Assembly: GCF_022538115.1 (NCBI RefSeq)
Contig: NZ_JAKZAL010000018.1
Location: 1 to 64,000 of the forward strand
DNA: 64,000 bases
From: Cognataquiflexum rubidum
GTDB lineage: Bacteria; Bacteroidota; Bacteroidia; Cytophagales; Cyclobacteriaceae
Direction: 5' to 3'
Below are positions 26,734 to 36,158 of the stretch, in pieces. Numbering within the stretch: position 1 is the first letter of the stretch; each line of letters begins with the position of its first letter. Both the position numbers and the translations under genes were made by a program. The notes beneath the pieces are model-generated. The model was given only the letters and a program-made list of their open reading frames with translations. It had not been told where the DNA came from and made no database searches.

Positions 26734-26889
26734 AGGAAAAAACTCTTCCGCAAAATCCGCCAAAAACTCATCTTCCAAAACCGGATCACCCAATATCTGG
26801 TCTATGCTGTAGGGGAAATCTTCCTTGTGGTAATCGGGATTTTGATTGCATTGCAAGTCAACAAGTGGATATACAATCCACTGCCATAA
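26734..26889 (+). pseudogene. DUF6090 5' fragment (no start codon)
   Basis: Two bases after the stop of the previous gene another DUF6090 N-terminus begins: KLFRKIRQKLIFQNRITQYL, followed by VYAVGEIFLVVIGILIALQV and NKW, and then it ends after six more codons at 26889. It has no ATG and no soluble domain, so it is a truncated tandem copy. Its sequence is close to the DUF6090 part of the chimera at 49544. Confidence 0.8.
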
Positions 26890-27015
26890 TTGCGTACATA
26901 CATGGGATTTGACAAAAAATTCCCCCTTTTCGGATAGAAAAGGGGGAGATGGTCGCATACAAATGGTTAAAAAATGAGAATCGTTGAATTATGGTTTTTA
27001 TTTGGAAAATGAAAC

Positions 27016-27510
27016 TCAATTTTTAGAGATGCGGTAAATCACATTTTTGCCGCCACCCGAAACATAGATATCACCGGTTTGGCCGACTACACCAAACCAG
27101 GAAGATACGATCAGATTTTCCCCATCTGCCGAAAGTGTAAATGGCGTTGTCAGATTACCGGCACCGTTGAGTAAATCACCTTTAAATACATTGGTTTCTT
27201 TGCTGGTAAGGCCATCCAATTGATGCAGGCGATAAACTCCCGGAACATATAATGCATCTTTTTTATTTTCCCCAAGTAATACCGCTAATCCCATTGGGGA
27301 GGTCATTCCCCCACGACTGATAGTGCGGGGCTGTCCATTGGGAAGAATTTCTGCTATTGTACCAAAATCATTATTGGAAATAAATAGACTGCCATTTGAG
27401 TCAAAGGCCAGGTTGTCAAGTCCTGATTGAATTTTTATGAAAAGTGTTTTTTCGCCAGTTGATGGGTTTACTTTGAATACTTCACCTGTTTGATCCAATA
27501 AATCACTCAT
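27016..27510 (-). CDS. Truncated beta-propeller protein (SMP-30/NHL-like)
   Basis: 164 residues that read as the last few blades of a propeller: QTGEVFKVNPSTGEKTLFIK, GLDNLAFDSNGSLFISNNDF, TSPMGLAVLLGENKKDALYV, PFTLSADGENLIVSSWFGVV. Such blades occur in SMP-30/gluconolactonase and related secreted proteins. There is no signal peptide, and only nine sense codons precede the first ATG before a stop, so the N-terminal part (blades one to three or so) is missing. It is probably a gene remnant, or a fragment still expressed by chance. It lies alone between a DUF6090 fragment and a lipoprotein gene with its own terminator. Confidence 0.6.
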   Translation of the reverse strand: MSDLLDQTGEVFKVNPSTGEKTLFIKIQSGLDNLAFDSNGSLFISNNDFGTIAEILPNGQPRTISRGGMTSPMGLAVLLGENKKDALYVPGVYRLHQLDGLTSKETNVFKGDLLNGAGNLTTPFTLSADGENLIVSSWFGVVGQTGDIYVSGGGKNVIYRISKN

Positions 27511-27597
27511 GTAAGATGGGATTTGTATCGGTAATTAAATAAAAACAAATCAATTAGATGATTCCATGGGTCGAAATATATTAGAGCTTTTACCGCA

Positions 27598-27627
27598 TAA
27601 AAAACCCGGTCTTTTATGACCGGGTTC
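27598..27627 (-). terminator. Rho-independent terminator for the lipoprotein gene at 27653
   Basis: On the minus strand, AACCCGGTC pairs with GACCGGGTT around a 6-nt loop and is followed by a T-run. It lies 26 bp after the stop codon of the leftward gene. Confidence 0.85.
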
Positions 27628-27652
27628 GTTATTACTGCAATGCCAAAATGGA

Positions 27653-28264
27653 TTAATACGTTATTTTTCCATTGCCTACATGAGAAATTGCGCCTATTGG
27701 ACTTCCATCTGGTCTTTGACCAACGAATTCCAAAGCACCATTTTCTATCTCCATAAAACCGGAAGCGCCTTCAAATCGGCCAGTACCTCCTATGAAAGTA
27801 ATTAATCCGTTATAGACGGCAGTGGTCTCTGAGGTAAAAATAAAGGTTAGGTCACTGGTACTCCAAACCTCGTCCCCGTTCGCGGCATAGATAATATCTT
27901 TTCCCCCCGCTATAGTCCTAAATTTAAATCCGCCTACTACCTCTGCATAAACTTCGCCTGGAGCAACTACACCGGTTATTTTTCCCAGATGCGTCATTAA
28001 TCCAGTGAAGGTACCCCCTGGACCGTCTGCATTGTCGATACCTTCCAAAGTAATGCGAACCGGTCGGGTAACTTTATTGCCCTTTCTTGCTGCAATATCG
28101 ATTAATTCATTACTGTCCGGTGACAATATCAAAGTTTCTTTATCGACTAATTCATTACTGTCGTAGGCATCACTAAACTGGTTGCAAGAGGATGTAACAA
28201 AAAATGCTGTTATAAAAGCAGCACCTAATACTGATTTTCCAATAATTTGTTTCATAGATTTCAT
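27653..28264 (-). CDS. Lipoprotein with an allene-oxide-cyclase-like beta-barrel (tentative)
   Basis: A 203-aa lipoprotein (signal GAAFITAFFVTSSCNQ). The internal signal is weak, but the C-terminal part NGLITFIGGTGRFEGASGFM is the Gly-rich turn seen in AOC/dirigent-like barrels of secreted Bacteroidota proteins, where F.GGTGRF.GA.G recurs. A LSPDSNELIDIAARKGNK stretch between signal and barrel contains a NELVDKETL/NELIDIAAR near-repeat. No function can be assigned. It has its own terminator and a long non-coding upstream region with palindromes. Confidence 0.6.
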   Translation of the reverse strand: MKSMKQIIGKSVLGAAFITAFFVTSSCNQFSDAYDSNELVDKETLILSPDSNELIDIAARKGNKVTRPVRITLEGIDNADGPGGTFTGLMTHLGKITGVVAPGEVYAEVVGGFKFRTIAGGKDIIYAANGDEVWSTSDLTFIFTSETTAVYNGLITFIGGTGRFEGASGFMEIENGALEFVGQRPDGSPIGAISHVGNGKITY

Positions 28265-28729
28265 AATATGATAGTTTAAATTGATTAAAGATTTATTAAT
28301 AGTAAATATTTACAGTACAAACCTACTTTAATGTTCAAAGTCCGACCGTAGTTATTGTTCCAAATGCTTTATATTTTGTTCCAAATCCATAAAAATGCCT
28401 ATTTTGACTGTTTATTTAGCCAACTGGAAAAAATTTCATAAAAAGTTGAATCCCCATCAAGTTTAAGAACTAGCCGTTAGGCTTGGAAGAAATATCAGCC
28501 TTTTCAAAAAAGCTATGCTTTAAAATGAGAAAAAAAACCATTGCCGATTTCACGCCAATGGATTTTTGTATTACCCGATCTATGTTTATATTGAATCCAA
28601 GGTAAGTACTTGCCTAAAACATTGGTTTAGCTATTGATTCATAGGCTTTAGCCTTTGTTCCAATTCATGCTTAAAGCTGAATTTGTCTGTTTTTTAATCC
28701 AGAAAGAAAAAATTGAATAGAAATTGAAT

Positions 28730-28759
28730 CCTCAGAACCGATTTGAATCGGTTCTGAGG
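28730..28759. terminator. Perfect inverted repeat, possible terminator of the hybrid regulator
   Basis: CCTCAGAACCGATT pairs with AATCGGTTCTGAGG with a 2-nt centre. It lies about 180 bp beyond the stop of the leftward 1365-aa regulator. A-rich DNA to its left would give U-residues on the minus-strand transcript, so a terminator is plausible; a protein-binding site is an alternative. Confidence 0.5.
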
Positions 28760-28843
28760 CTTAAAATGAATATGGATGTACGCAATTATGCCTTTAACAT
28801 AAAAATTCGAAATAATTCTTGGTCAAACACTAAAATGTCCGTT

Positions 28844-28878
28844 ACTTCCGACTTCCGACTTCCGACTTCCGACCTCCG
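28844..28878. repeat. 7-bp microsatellite, five units of ACTTCCG
   Basis: Four exact ACTTCCG units and a fifth with one change (ACCTCCG). It lies just beyond the 3' end of the hybrid regulator gene. A 7-bp unit can vary in number by slippage but lies outside any coding frame. Confidence 0.85.
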
Positions 28879-28937
28879 TCAAGCTTGAAATTCATTAAAG
28901 GCTTACTGGCAAAGAAGCGAATAACCACTTAAAAGTA

Positions 28938-31900
28938 TCACCCTTTCCTAAAAAAACTCGGGGCTTCCCCAAATTCTTTGGTAAATTCTTGTGTAAAATG
29001 ACTGGGATTGCCATATCCCACTGCATATCCAATTTCAGAAATATTCAAGGATGAATTGAGTAGAAGTTTCTTTGCTTCCTGCATTCGAATCGCCCGGATG
29101 ACTTGTGAGGTGGATTTATTGGTCAGGGCCTTAAGCTTACGATGAAGCTGAGTCCGGCTAACAGCCAGTTCTTTGCATAATTCGCCAATGCCAAACTCCT
29201 CACTTTCCAAATTCGCTTCCACGAGGGAGCGAAGCTTTTTTAGAAATGCATCCTCTTGTATTTCGGCGGGAGTTTCGGGTGTACCCACAGGGTCGACCGT
29301 CCCATAGCGCGCTGTCAGCTTTTGTCGTACCTCAATCAATTTCCTCAGTCGTACTTCCAGCTCTTTCTTTTCAAAGGGCTTGGAAAGATAAGCATCAGCT
29401 CCTCTTTCAAGCCCTTCCAATCGTGATTCGAGATCTGCCTTTGCAGTGAGTAGGATGATAGGAATATGGCTGGTCCGTTCATCTTTTTTCAGCCTTTCGA
29501 CGACTTCGTAGCCGTCCTTTTCAGGCATCATTACGTCACTGACGATGATGTCTGGAATCATTTCTATCGCGAGTTGGATTCCCTGGAGGCCATTTCTGGC
29601 TTTTTGGATTCTGTATTTGCCTTGGAGACAGATTTCCAGGTAGCTGAGTACATCTTCATTGTCTTCTACCAGCAATGCCAGCGGGAGTGTTTCATTGTAA
29701 TCTTCCTCGGCTCCAAATGCAGATGCCTTCACCAAACCGGTGTCATTTGGCCGTGATTGTTGCTCCAATTCGCCGGCATTACCTTTTGGAGCTTCTTTTT
29801 GAATGGGAAGTCTCAGTGTAAATTCCGAACCCTTTCCTATCTGGCTGCTGACCTCAATCGTTCCCGACATCAATTGGACCAGTTCTTTGGTGAGCGCCAA
29901 GCCGATTCCGGTTCCCTCATCTGACCTGGTAGCCGAATCATCCACCTGATAAAACCGATCAAAAATGTAAGGTAAATGCTCCGAAGGAATTCCTTTGCCG
30001 GTATCCTTCACTTTGATTTCCAAAAAATCCCCCATTTCTCCGGAAGTGATCTTTTCCATTTTTATGTAAATATTGCCTCCCGGTGGCGTAAATTTTACAG
30101 CATTCCCTACCAGATTGGAAAAAATGGCCTGAATTTTCTCAGGAGCAAAGTCCATGTACAACTCGTCAAAACCCGGGAGTAGATGCAGACGAATATCTTT
30201 GGAATCGGCCAGGGAATGAAATGACTCGGTCAGGTATTTCAGGTAACCCAAGATATTGTCATGGATCATTTTTGCGGACAACTTACCCGACTGAAGTTTG
30301 GATAGATCCAGCATCTGATTGATCAGTCTGAGCAATTGCGCACTATTCCGTTTGATCATGGGCAGCCCGTCTTTCAAATTCTCTATTGAAGGTTGGGACA
30401 ATATATGGTCCGCAATACCCGAAATCACGGTCAACGGCGTCCTGAATTCGTGGGTCAAATTGGTGTAAATTCTGGTTTTGACCTGATCGAGGTCTTGGAG
30501 CCGGATGACTTCTGCTTGGGCAAGTTTTCTACGGAGTAAGAATCCATATACCCAATACAGCATTAAAAACAGCAGTAAAGCATACGATAGCCAAGCCCAC
30601 CATTGGGTAAACCATGGCGGCATCACAGTAATGGCTAGGGACCGCTGCCCAATATTCCCAAACCGGTTGGCTGATTTGACTTGAAATACATACTCCCCGG
30701 GAGGTAAATTATAATAATCTGCCACAAGTTCATTCCCGTTTTTCCAATCTTGATCATGGTTGTCCAATTTGAAAAGGATGTTTTTTTCCGATTCTCCGGT
30801 TACAAAATCAATAATGCCAAATTCAATTGAGATGGTATTTTGGTTGTATGGAAGTTTGATGTGTTTGGTTTGTTGAAGCAGTAAGGGTAGGATTTTGTTT
30901 GTCCCGGGAATAAGTTCAGAATTGGAAAGAAAAAACCTGGTAAAATAAGGAGTTGGTTGCGCCAAGTATTGGTCTGAGAGTTCTTTAGGAAAAAAATGAA
31001 AGTATCCGGATGCATCCCCGGTAAAGATTTCTTCTTTATTGGAGATAAAAGTCCTGAATGAGTTGAAATTATTCTCAGAAGTCTGTTTCCAGCTTTGTCC
31101 AAACAAGACGGCATCTCTTGTCTCAGGTTCCAGTTTAATAAACCCTATGTCTGTATTCAACCACAAATACCCGGACTCATCTTCCACCATTCCTTTGACC
31201 AGCATCCTATCGGTGATCAAACCGGAGGCATCATAAAAAGGGACAAACTCTTCAGTGTTTTGATTCAATAAAAAAAGGCCTGAACGATGGGAATTGACCC
31301 AAATTCGTTGTTTGCTATCCTCAAAAATACTGAGTATAGATGCTCCGGCACTACTTAACACCCTTTTGAAGTCATCGGAATCGGGCATATAAAGGTCAAG
31401 TCCTTTGTTTGTTGCCACCCAAATATTTCCCTTTGAATCTTGAAAAAGGTCTGAAACAGAATTTCCGCTAAGTGTTCTTAAATCACCCGGTTTATGTTTA
31501 TAACGTTTGATTTTTCCCGTCTTAATATCCAGGATATCAAGACCAATGTTGGTACCGATCCAAACAGTTTCATCTTTTAGGGGCAGGACAGAAATCGCTG
31601 CAAAGGAGGACAGGCTTTCTTTGTCTTTCTCATTAGGACCGAGGAAAGTAGCATTCATTGATTTTCTGTCAAAAAAGTAAAGTCCACCTACCGTTGTCAG
31701 CCATAAATTTTCTTTTTCATCAAAACCAAAGTCTGTGATGTACTTTGAACTTATGGTGCGTTTTACAAAAGAGAAAAAACTGGCGGTTCCTTCGTCCTGT
31801 TCTTTTCCAAAGAGTCCATTTGTAGTCCCAATCCAAATTCCTTTATCTGATCCTTGTGCAAAAGTGATTACTCTGGGGCCGGTTTCGGTATGGTCAAAAT

Positions 31901-33035
31901 GGTTTTGAAGTGTTGAAACTTGAAATAAAACCTGATTTTCAGTCTGTGGTTCCCATCCGGCAATCCAAAGAAGCCCGTCCTTTGTCTTCAGCATTGTCCA
32001 AAAGTCATTCTTTTCCAAGTGATGAGATCCTATTCCGCGAGTTCCAAAAAATTCCATTGTTTTCGATTTTGGATTGTATCTGTTAATGCCTCCAGCATAG
32101 GTTCCGATCCAAATGCAACCTTGGAAATCTTCATTGATAAAAGTAATATGATCTACTGCATAGCGAGCTTTTGGATTGACCGGTGGCCTCGATAGTGCAT
32201 TTGGATTGTTGGGATCGATTGGCATCCGTTGGAAAGTACCCCGCTCCCGGTTCATGATGTGGAGTCCGTCCCCATCTGTACCTACATAAAAATTACCTTG
32301 ACTGTCTTCAAAAATAGCCCGTATGTTTTGGCCAATTAGAGATATCGGATCTTTTGGATCATGCCTATAATGGGTGATCAAGCCTGACTTTCTTTCAAAT
32401 TGGTACAATCCTGCTGAAGGGTGATTCTGTGGGCCAAAAGCGTTGCCGGCACCTATCCAAATGGTACCTGTCTGATCCTCATAAATTACCCTGACGTTGG
32501 CACTTTGAAGCAAAATCCCCGAGGGAGAATTATCTTCGATGGGCACAAATTCTCCCGTTTTTTGGTTTAAGGTGTCAAGTCCTTTTCCAGTCCCTACCCA
32601 AAGTGTACCCGCAGGATCCTCTAAGAGCGCACTAATTTGATCATCAACAAGCGTTGAAGATACATTTGTATCGTGTTGGTAATGGGTAAAGGTCTCGCTG
32701 CTAGGATCAAAGCGGTCCAGTCCGTTTTGGGCACTGCCAATCCAGATGATACCTCCCTTGCCGGCCGTTATGGTTTCAAGTCGATTTGAAAACAGGGAAT
32801 TGGGATTATCAGGATCAGTCTTGTATAATTTTTTAGACGAGCCATCGTATTTGATTAGTCCGTTGTAATTGTCAGCAAGCCAGATAAAACCCTCCTCATC
32901 CTGACACATTCCTACAATATTGGTGAGGAATTGATCCAATGGATAAGGTATGGGAGTGATTTTAACTTCCTGACCTCTACATAAAAATGAAATATGGACA
33001 AGAATGAAAAAGAAGAAAAATTTTGGGTTAGGCAT
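28938..33035 (-). CDS. Hybrid two-component system regulator (propeller, kinase, receiver, AraC)
   Basis: A 1365-aa one-protein signalling system of the Bacteroidota HTCS class. Order: signal peptide (about 1-21); a double beta-propeller of two-component-regulator repeats to about 690 (DEEGFIWLADNYNGLIKYDG, then DSQGNFYVGTDGDGLHI and many similar); a Y_Y_Y domain (PPGEYVFQVKSANRFG) before a membrane helix at about 810-835; HisKA with phospho-acceptor His in THEFRTPL near 862; HATPase with N box NLVGNAVKF, DTGKGI and GTGIGLALT; receiver with phospho-acceptor Asp in DVMMP near 1163; AraC-type HTH at 1270-1365. It should sense a periplasmic ligand, often an oligosaccharide, and activate genes directly. 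It is divergent from the DUF1566 lipoprotein at 33314, and a 21-bp-period site lies in the shared promoter region. Confidence 0.95.
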   Translation of the reverse strand: MPNPKFFFFFILVHISFLCRGQEVKITPIPYPLDQFLTNIVGMCQDEEGFIWLADNYNGLIKYDGSSKKLYKTDPDNPNSLFSNRLETITAGKGGIIWIGSAQNGLDRFDPSSETFTHYQHDTNVSSTLVDDQISALLEDPAGTLWVGTGKGLDTLNQKTGEFVPIEDNSPSGILLQSANVRVIYEDQTGTIWIGAGNAFGPQNHPSAGLYQFERKSGLITHYRHDPKDPISLIGQNIRAIFEDSQGNFYVGTDGDGLHIMNRERGTFQRMPIDPNNPNALSRPPVNPKARYAVDHITFINEDFQGCIWIGTYAGGINRYNPKSKTMEFFGTRGIGSHHLEKNDFWTMLKTKDGLLWIAGWEPQTENQVLFQVSTLQNHFDHTETGPRVITFAQGSDKGIWIGTTNGLFGKEQDEGTASFFSFVKRTISSKYITDFGFDEKENLWLTTVGGLYFFDRKSMNATFLGPNEKDKESLSSFAAISVLPLKDETVWIGTNIGLDILDIKTGKIKRYKHKPGDLRTLSGNSVSDLFQDSKGNIWVATNKGLDLYMPDSDDFKRVLSSAGASILSIFEDSKQRIWVNSHRSGLFLLNQNTEEFVPFYDASGLITDRMLVKGMVEDESGYLWLNTDIGFIKLEPETRDAVLFGQSWKQTSENNFNSFRTFISNKEEIFTGDASGYFHFFPKELSDQYLAQPTPYFTRFFLSNSELIPGTNKILPLLLQQTKHIKLPYNQNTISIEFGIIDFVTGESEKNILFKLDNHDQDWKNGNELVADYYNLPPGEYVFQVKSANRFGNIGQRSLAITVMPPWFTQWWAWLSYALLLFLMLYWVYGFLLRRKLAQAEVIRLQDLDQVKTRIYTNLTHEFRTPLTVISGIADHILSQPSIENLKDGLPMIKRNSAQLLRLINQMLDLSKLQSGKLSAKMIHDNILGYLKYLTESFHSLADSKDIRLHLLPGFDELYMDFAPEKIQAIFSNLVGNAVKFTPPGGNIYIKMEKITSGEMGDFLEIKVKDTGKGIPSEHLPYIFDRFYQVDDSATRSDEGTGIGLALTKELVQLMSGTIEVSSQIGKGSEFTLRLPIQKEAPKGNAGELEQQSRPNDTGLVKASAFGAEEDYNETLPLALLVEDNEDVLSYLEICLQGKYRIQKARNGLQGIQLAIEMIPDIIVSDVMMPEKDGYEVVERLKKDERTSHIPIILLTAKADLESRLEGLERGADAYLSKPFEKKELEVRLRKLIEVRQKLTARYGTVDPVGTPETPAEIQEDAFLKKLRSLVEANLESEEFGIGELCKELAVSRTQLHRKLKALTNKSTSQVIRAIRMQEAKKLLLNSSLNISEIGYAVGYGNPSHFTQEFTKEFGEAPSFFRKG

Positions 33036-33170
33036 TGGTTTTCAGGTGATTTCTACTCACCAACTTAAATCATATTTACTTAAATTCCAATATCCAATTT
33101 TTACATTTTTAAAATACAGATGAAGGAAAATTTCCTGCTTTGAAGTTCTCGAGGTAGACAATTTTCGTTC

Positions 33171-33219
33171 GGAAAGAATTTCCATTCGTTGGGGAAAAAA
33201 TACATGCAGTTCGTCCTGG
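33171..33219 (+). promoter_or_regulatory. 21-bp-period upstream element, site 3 (DUF1566 lipoprotein)
   Basis: GGAAAGAAT at 33171, GGGAAAAAA at 33192 and TTCGTCCTGG ending at 33219 repeat the pattern of sites 1 and 2. It lies in the divergent region between the hybrid regulator and the DUF1566 lipoprotein, 95 bp before the latter's start. Confidence 0.6.
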
Positions 33220-33313
33220 TTTGGAGGACTTGAACCATTAAGTTATATATCTTGAGAAATGAAGATTGTTCAAGTGGATAATCAAATCCTTTTCTAACCT
33301 TAATCTAAAAAAA

Positions 33314-34348
33314 ATGAAAAAACTCCTAATGCCTTTTCTCGCCATTTTATTCCTGGCGTCCTGCGGAATGGAAAACATGACCGACATGCAGCCCGACCTG
33401 GAAAACAGCGGTGACCTGCTTGCGAAAAATATTGACGCAGATTTACTAAACTCACAATTCCGGATAGGACCGACAGGATCTTGTGAAACAGATTGTATTG
33501 AACCGGGGAGTGAAATCTACTATCCTGTTTCTGATGTGGCTACTGGAAGATCGGGCAGAAACACAAAATCGGTCAGCTACTCCGCTTACAACACCGAAAC
33601 CCATTTTGTAGTGGAAGTGACCTATGCCATCACTGCCGGACCTGCAAAGGCAAAGGCAACCATTACGATTGCTATTGATGGCAACGAAGTGGAATACACA
33701 GATGTGAGCTCAGGCAGTACGGTCAGCCACACTGTTCCACTTGCTGACGGCTGGGCCGGATGCGATGAAGTTTCCTTTAGCGTGGTACAGGAGGGATTGG
33801 GCACACCAATCACATTTAGCGAAAGCTATGATTTAATACCTGTTTGTGCCGAAGAATCATTGAAAATAGGTGATGCATACCAGGGCGGTATAATTGCCTA
33901 TATCCTACAGGACGGTGACCCGGGCTATGTGGCAGGTGAAACCCACGGCATAATAGCTGCTCCAAGTGACCAAAGTGCAGGAACCGAATGGGGGTGTTTA
34001 AGAACTTCAATTGTTGGTACAAGTACAGCAATAGGAACAGGTGCAGCTAATACCAGAGCTATAGTGAGCGGTTGTGCAGATGCAGGCATCGCAGCTAGGA
34101 TCTGTGATGATTTGGATTTAAATGGTTATAGCGATTGGTATTTACCCAGCAAAGATGAGTTGAACAAACTTTATGAAAATGAAGAGGCGGTTGGCGGTTT
34201 TATTATAGGCAATAATAGTGCCTTCTATTGGAGTTCCAGCGTGGGCAATACCGACCTCGTCGCTTGGGCGCAGGACTTCATTTTTAGCTCTCAGTTCAGC
34301 CCCCCTAAGGACATTTTTTATAAAGTCCGTGCGGTTCGGGCTTTTTAA
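33314..34348 (+). CDS. Lipoprotein with a shared N-terminal module and a DUF1566 C-terminus
   Basis: About 344 aa from the preferred ATG at 33314, which begins a lipoprotein signal (FLAILFLASCGM); the frame is open from 33266. After a linker comes the module shared with 42075-43328 and 43587-44678: CETDCIEPGS, SYSAYNTETHFVVEVTYAIT, PAKAKATITIAIDGNEVEYT, GWAGCDEVSFSVVQEGLGTP, ending at DLIPVC with four conserved Cys. The last 155 residues are a DUF1566 domain (GYSDWYLPSKDELNKLYEN, FYWSSSV, KVRAVRAF), a C-type-lectin-like fold often involved in surface binding. It lies divergent from the HTCS regulator and has a strong terminator. Confidence 0.85.
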   Translation: MKKLLMPFLAILFLASCGMENMTDMQPDLENSGDLLAKNIDADLLNSQFRIGPTGSCETDCIEPGSEIYYPVSDVATGRSGRNTKSVSYSAYNTETHFVVEVTYAITAGPAKAKATITIAIDGNEVEYTDVSSGSTVSHTVPLADGWAGCDEVSFSVVQEGLGTPITFSESYDLIPVCAEESLKIGDAYQGGIIAYILQDGDPGYVAGETHGIIAAPSDQSAGTEWGCLRTSIVGTSTAIGTGAANTRAIVSGCADAGIAARICDDLDLNGYSDWYLPSKDELNKLYENEEAVGGFIIGNNSAFYWSSSVGNTDLVAWAQDFIFSSQFSPPKDIFYKVRAVRAF

Positions 34349-34418
34349 CCACCTGCACTGAGCTGGACTCTCCTGAGCATGCCGAAGGGTCGAATTGTTT
34401 ATCAATTTAAAAATTACC

Positions 34419-34454
34419 GCGACTTGTGCTGAGCGAATTCGAAGCAAGCAGTCG
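34419..34454. repeat. CTGAGCG..TCGAAG-type hairpin
   Basis: GCGACT.GTGCT pairs with AGCA.GCAGTCGC around GAGCGAATTCGA. Sequences of the form TGAGCGAAGTCGAAG are a common dispersed intergenic repeat in bacteria, and a second diverged form lies at about 34360-34392. Confidence 0.55.
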
Positions 34455-34465
34455 CATTATCGAGA

Positions 34466-34496
34466 AACTGGCAGGGAGTAAATCCTTGCCAGTTTT
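34466..34496 (+). terminator. Rho-independent terminator of the DUF1566 lipoprotein gene
   Basis: AACTGGCA pairs with TGCCAGTT (with extra GG/CC at the loop side), directly followed by TTTTTT. It lies about 120 bp after the stop at 34348. Confidence 0.85.
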
Positions 34497-34509
34497 TTGT
34501 TTTAATATT

Positions 34510-34668
34510 TTGTGCGAGTATCCTCTTTATTGCGGGTAGCCAAACAAATATTGGTTGGGGAACGATTAGAGGTTCTGTGGAAACTGGACTGTCGTCCGTG
34601 GCCGAGTATCCGCATCCGATACAGTCTCCTCAGGGCCTATGTGCAACATTGTGGATACTCATAATACT
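34510..34668 (+). repeat. Dispersed ~160-bp inverted-repeat element, copy 2
   Basis: It begins with GCGAGTATCC, has an internal GGACTGTCGTCCGTGG and GAGTATCCGCATCCGAT, and ends with TGTGGATACTCAT. It matches 41782-41948 and the reverse complement of 2188-2350. TAATATTTT and TAATACTTT border it left and right, which may be target duplications or part of the element. Confidence 0.8.
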
Positions 34669-34777
34669 TTTTCAAAATCAACAAAACCCATTCTTTTCTC
34701 AGCCAAATTGCAACTACTGGATTTCTGATTAAATTGAAAAGATGAAAATCCATATAAACTAAATTCTAGAAATTTTT

Positions 34778-36082
34778 ATGAGAATCACCCAAGAAGGATT
34801 AAAAAGAGAAGTAGGGGTGTGGGGGCTTTCGGCCAATATTGTCAATATCATCGTTGGTGCGGGGATTTTTGTTTTGCCGGCTATTGTTGCCGAGATCATG
34901 GGAACCCAAGCGGTGATTGCTTACCTGTTTTGCGGGTTTTTGATTGCATTGGTCATGTTGTGTTTTGCGGAGGCGGGTAGTAAGGTGACCCACTCCGGCG
35001 GGGGATATGCCTACATCGAGACGGCCTTTGGGCCATATCCCGGTTTCTTGGCTGCCATATTTTTGCTGATGGGCAGTATATTCTCGGATGCCGCCGTGTC
35101 CAATGCCCTTGTTGAAATTTTGGGATTGGTATTTCCGGTCTTCAAAAATCAGTATGTCAGGGTTCTGACCCTGTTTGTGATTTTTGCAGGCTTGGCTACC
35201 CTCAATGTCGTCGGAGTCAAACAGGGCATCGGTTTGGTTAAAATCAATACTGTCGCCAAATTGATCCCGCTTTTATTGTTGGTGACGATTGGATGGAAGG
35301 ACGTCCAACTGGCGAATTTATACTGGGAATCAGCACCGACTATCCAACAGTTTGGCGAGGCTTCACTGATTTTGTTTTTTGCTTTTCAGGGAGGAGATGC
35401 CGGATTGACGATAGGAGGGGAAATCAAAAATCCCCAAAAGACCGTTCCAAGAGCGATTTTTATCGGAATCTCTTTTGTGCTTTTGCTTTATATCCTGATT
35501 CAGACGGTTTCTCAGGGCGTGTTGGGCAATGAATTGACCAACTTCAAAGAAGCTCCTTTGGCAGAAACTGCCCGGATTGTTTTTGGTCCTGTAGGATATA
35601 CCCTTCTTTTTATTGGGGCTGGTATATCGATGTTTGGGATGCTTAGCGGTCAGATTCTGAATTTGCCGAGGGTGTTTTTCAGGTTGGCTGTGGATGGGGT
35701 GATCCCGATTGCAAAATTGGCTTCCATCCACCATAAATTCAAAACCCCTTATGTTTCGATTTTGCTCTATGCAGGACTTGGTTTTACCATAGCTTCCTTG
35801 GGAGGATTTAGGCAATTGGCCGTCATCGCCTCCGCGAGTATGCTATTGGTGTATTTTGGGGTGTCCCTTTCTGTGATTCAGCTTCGCAAAACAAAAGCAA
35901 ACAGTCCCGGGGAATTCAAAATCCCATTTGGATATACAGTTCCGATTATCTCTGCAGGCATTATTCTGTATTTCCTTTCCAACTTATCCGGACGGGAAAT
36001 CCAAGGCATTTTGATCCTGATCGGGATTTTGACATTTCTTTATTTCCTGCTCAAAATTTTAAATAAGAACAAAGTAATATGA
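34778..36082 (+). CDS. APC-superfamily amino-acid permease
   Basis: A 434-aa membrane transporter with about 12 helices. The first helix contains GLSANIVNIIVGAGIFVLPA, where the GAGIF break is the substrate-binding hallmark of APC/LeuT-fold carriers. Helix 3 has SGGGYAYIETAFGPYPGFLA. The rest follows the normal family length. It should move amino acids or related amines across the inner membrane by proton symport or exchange; the substrate is not evident. The DUF6090 gene 76 bp downstream is in the same direction. The dispersed element upstream ends 110 bp before the start. Confidence 0.9.
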   Translation: MRITQEGLKREVGVWGLSANIVNIIVGAGIFVLPAIVAEIMGTQAVIAYLFCGFLIALVMLCFAEAGSKVTHSGGGYAYIETAFGPYPGFLAAIFLLMGSIFSDAAVSNALVEILGLVFPVFKNQYVRVLTLFVIFAGLATLNVVGVKQGIGLVKINTVAKLIPLLLLVTIGWKDVQLANLYWESAPTIQQFGEASLILFFAFQGGDAGLTIGGEIKNPQKTVPRAIFIGISFVLLLYILIQTVSQGVLGNELTNFKEAPLAETARIVFGPVGYTLLFIGAGISMFGMLSGQILNLPRVFFRLAVDGVIPIAKLASIHHKFKTPYVSILLYAGLGFTIASLGGFRQLAVIASASMLLVYFGVSLSVIQLRKTKANSPGEFKIPFGYTVPIISAGIILYFLSNLSGREIQGILILIGILTFLYFLLKILNKNKVI

Positions 36083-36158
36083 AACAGCTCAATATCCTCA
36101 CTATCTTAGTTTTAGAAGAGGGTTAGCTGACAAACTTTCTAGAAACAGAATATAGACT

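Larger units (their letters stand above)
28265..28937. other. 670-bp intergenic region with palindrome and 7-bp tandem repeat
   Basis: Between the leftward lipoprotein gene and the end of the leftward hybrid regulator. It holds a perfect 30-bp palindrome (28730-28759) and a 7-bp tandem repeat (28844-28878), both listed separately. No credible gene was found. The promoter of the lipoprotein gene should be near 28265-28350. Confidence 0.6.
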
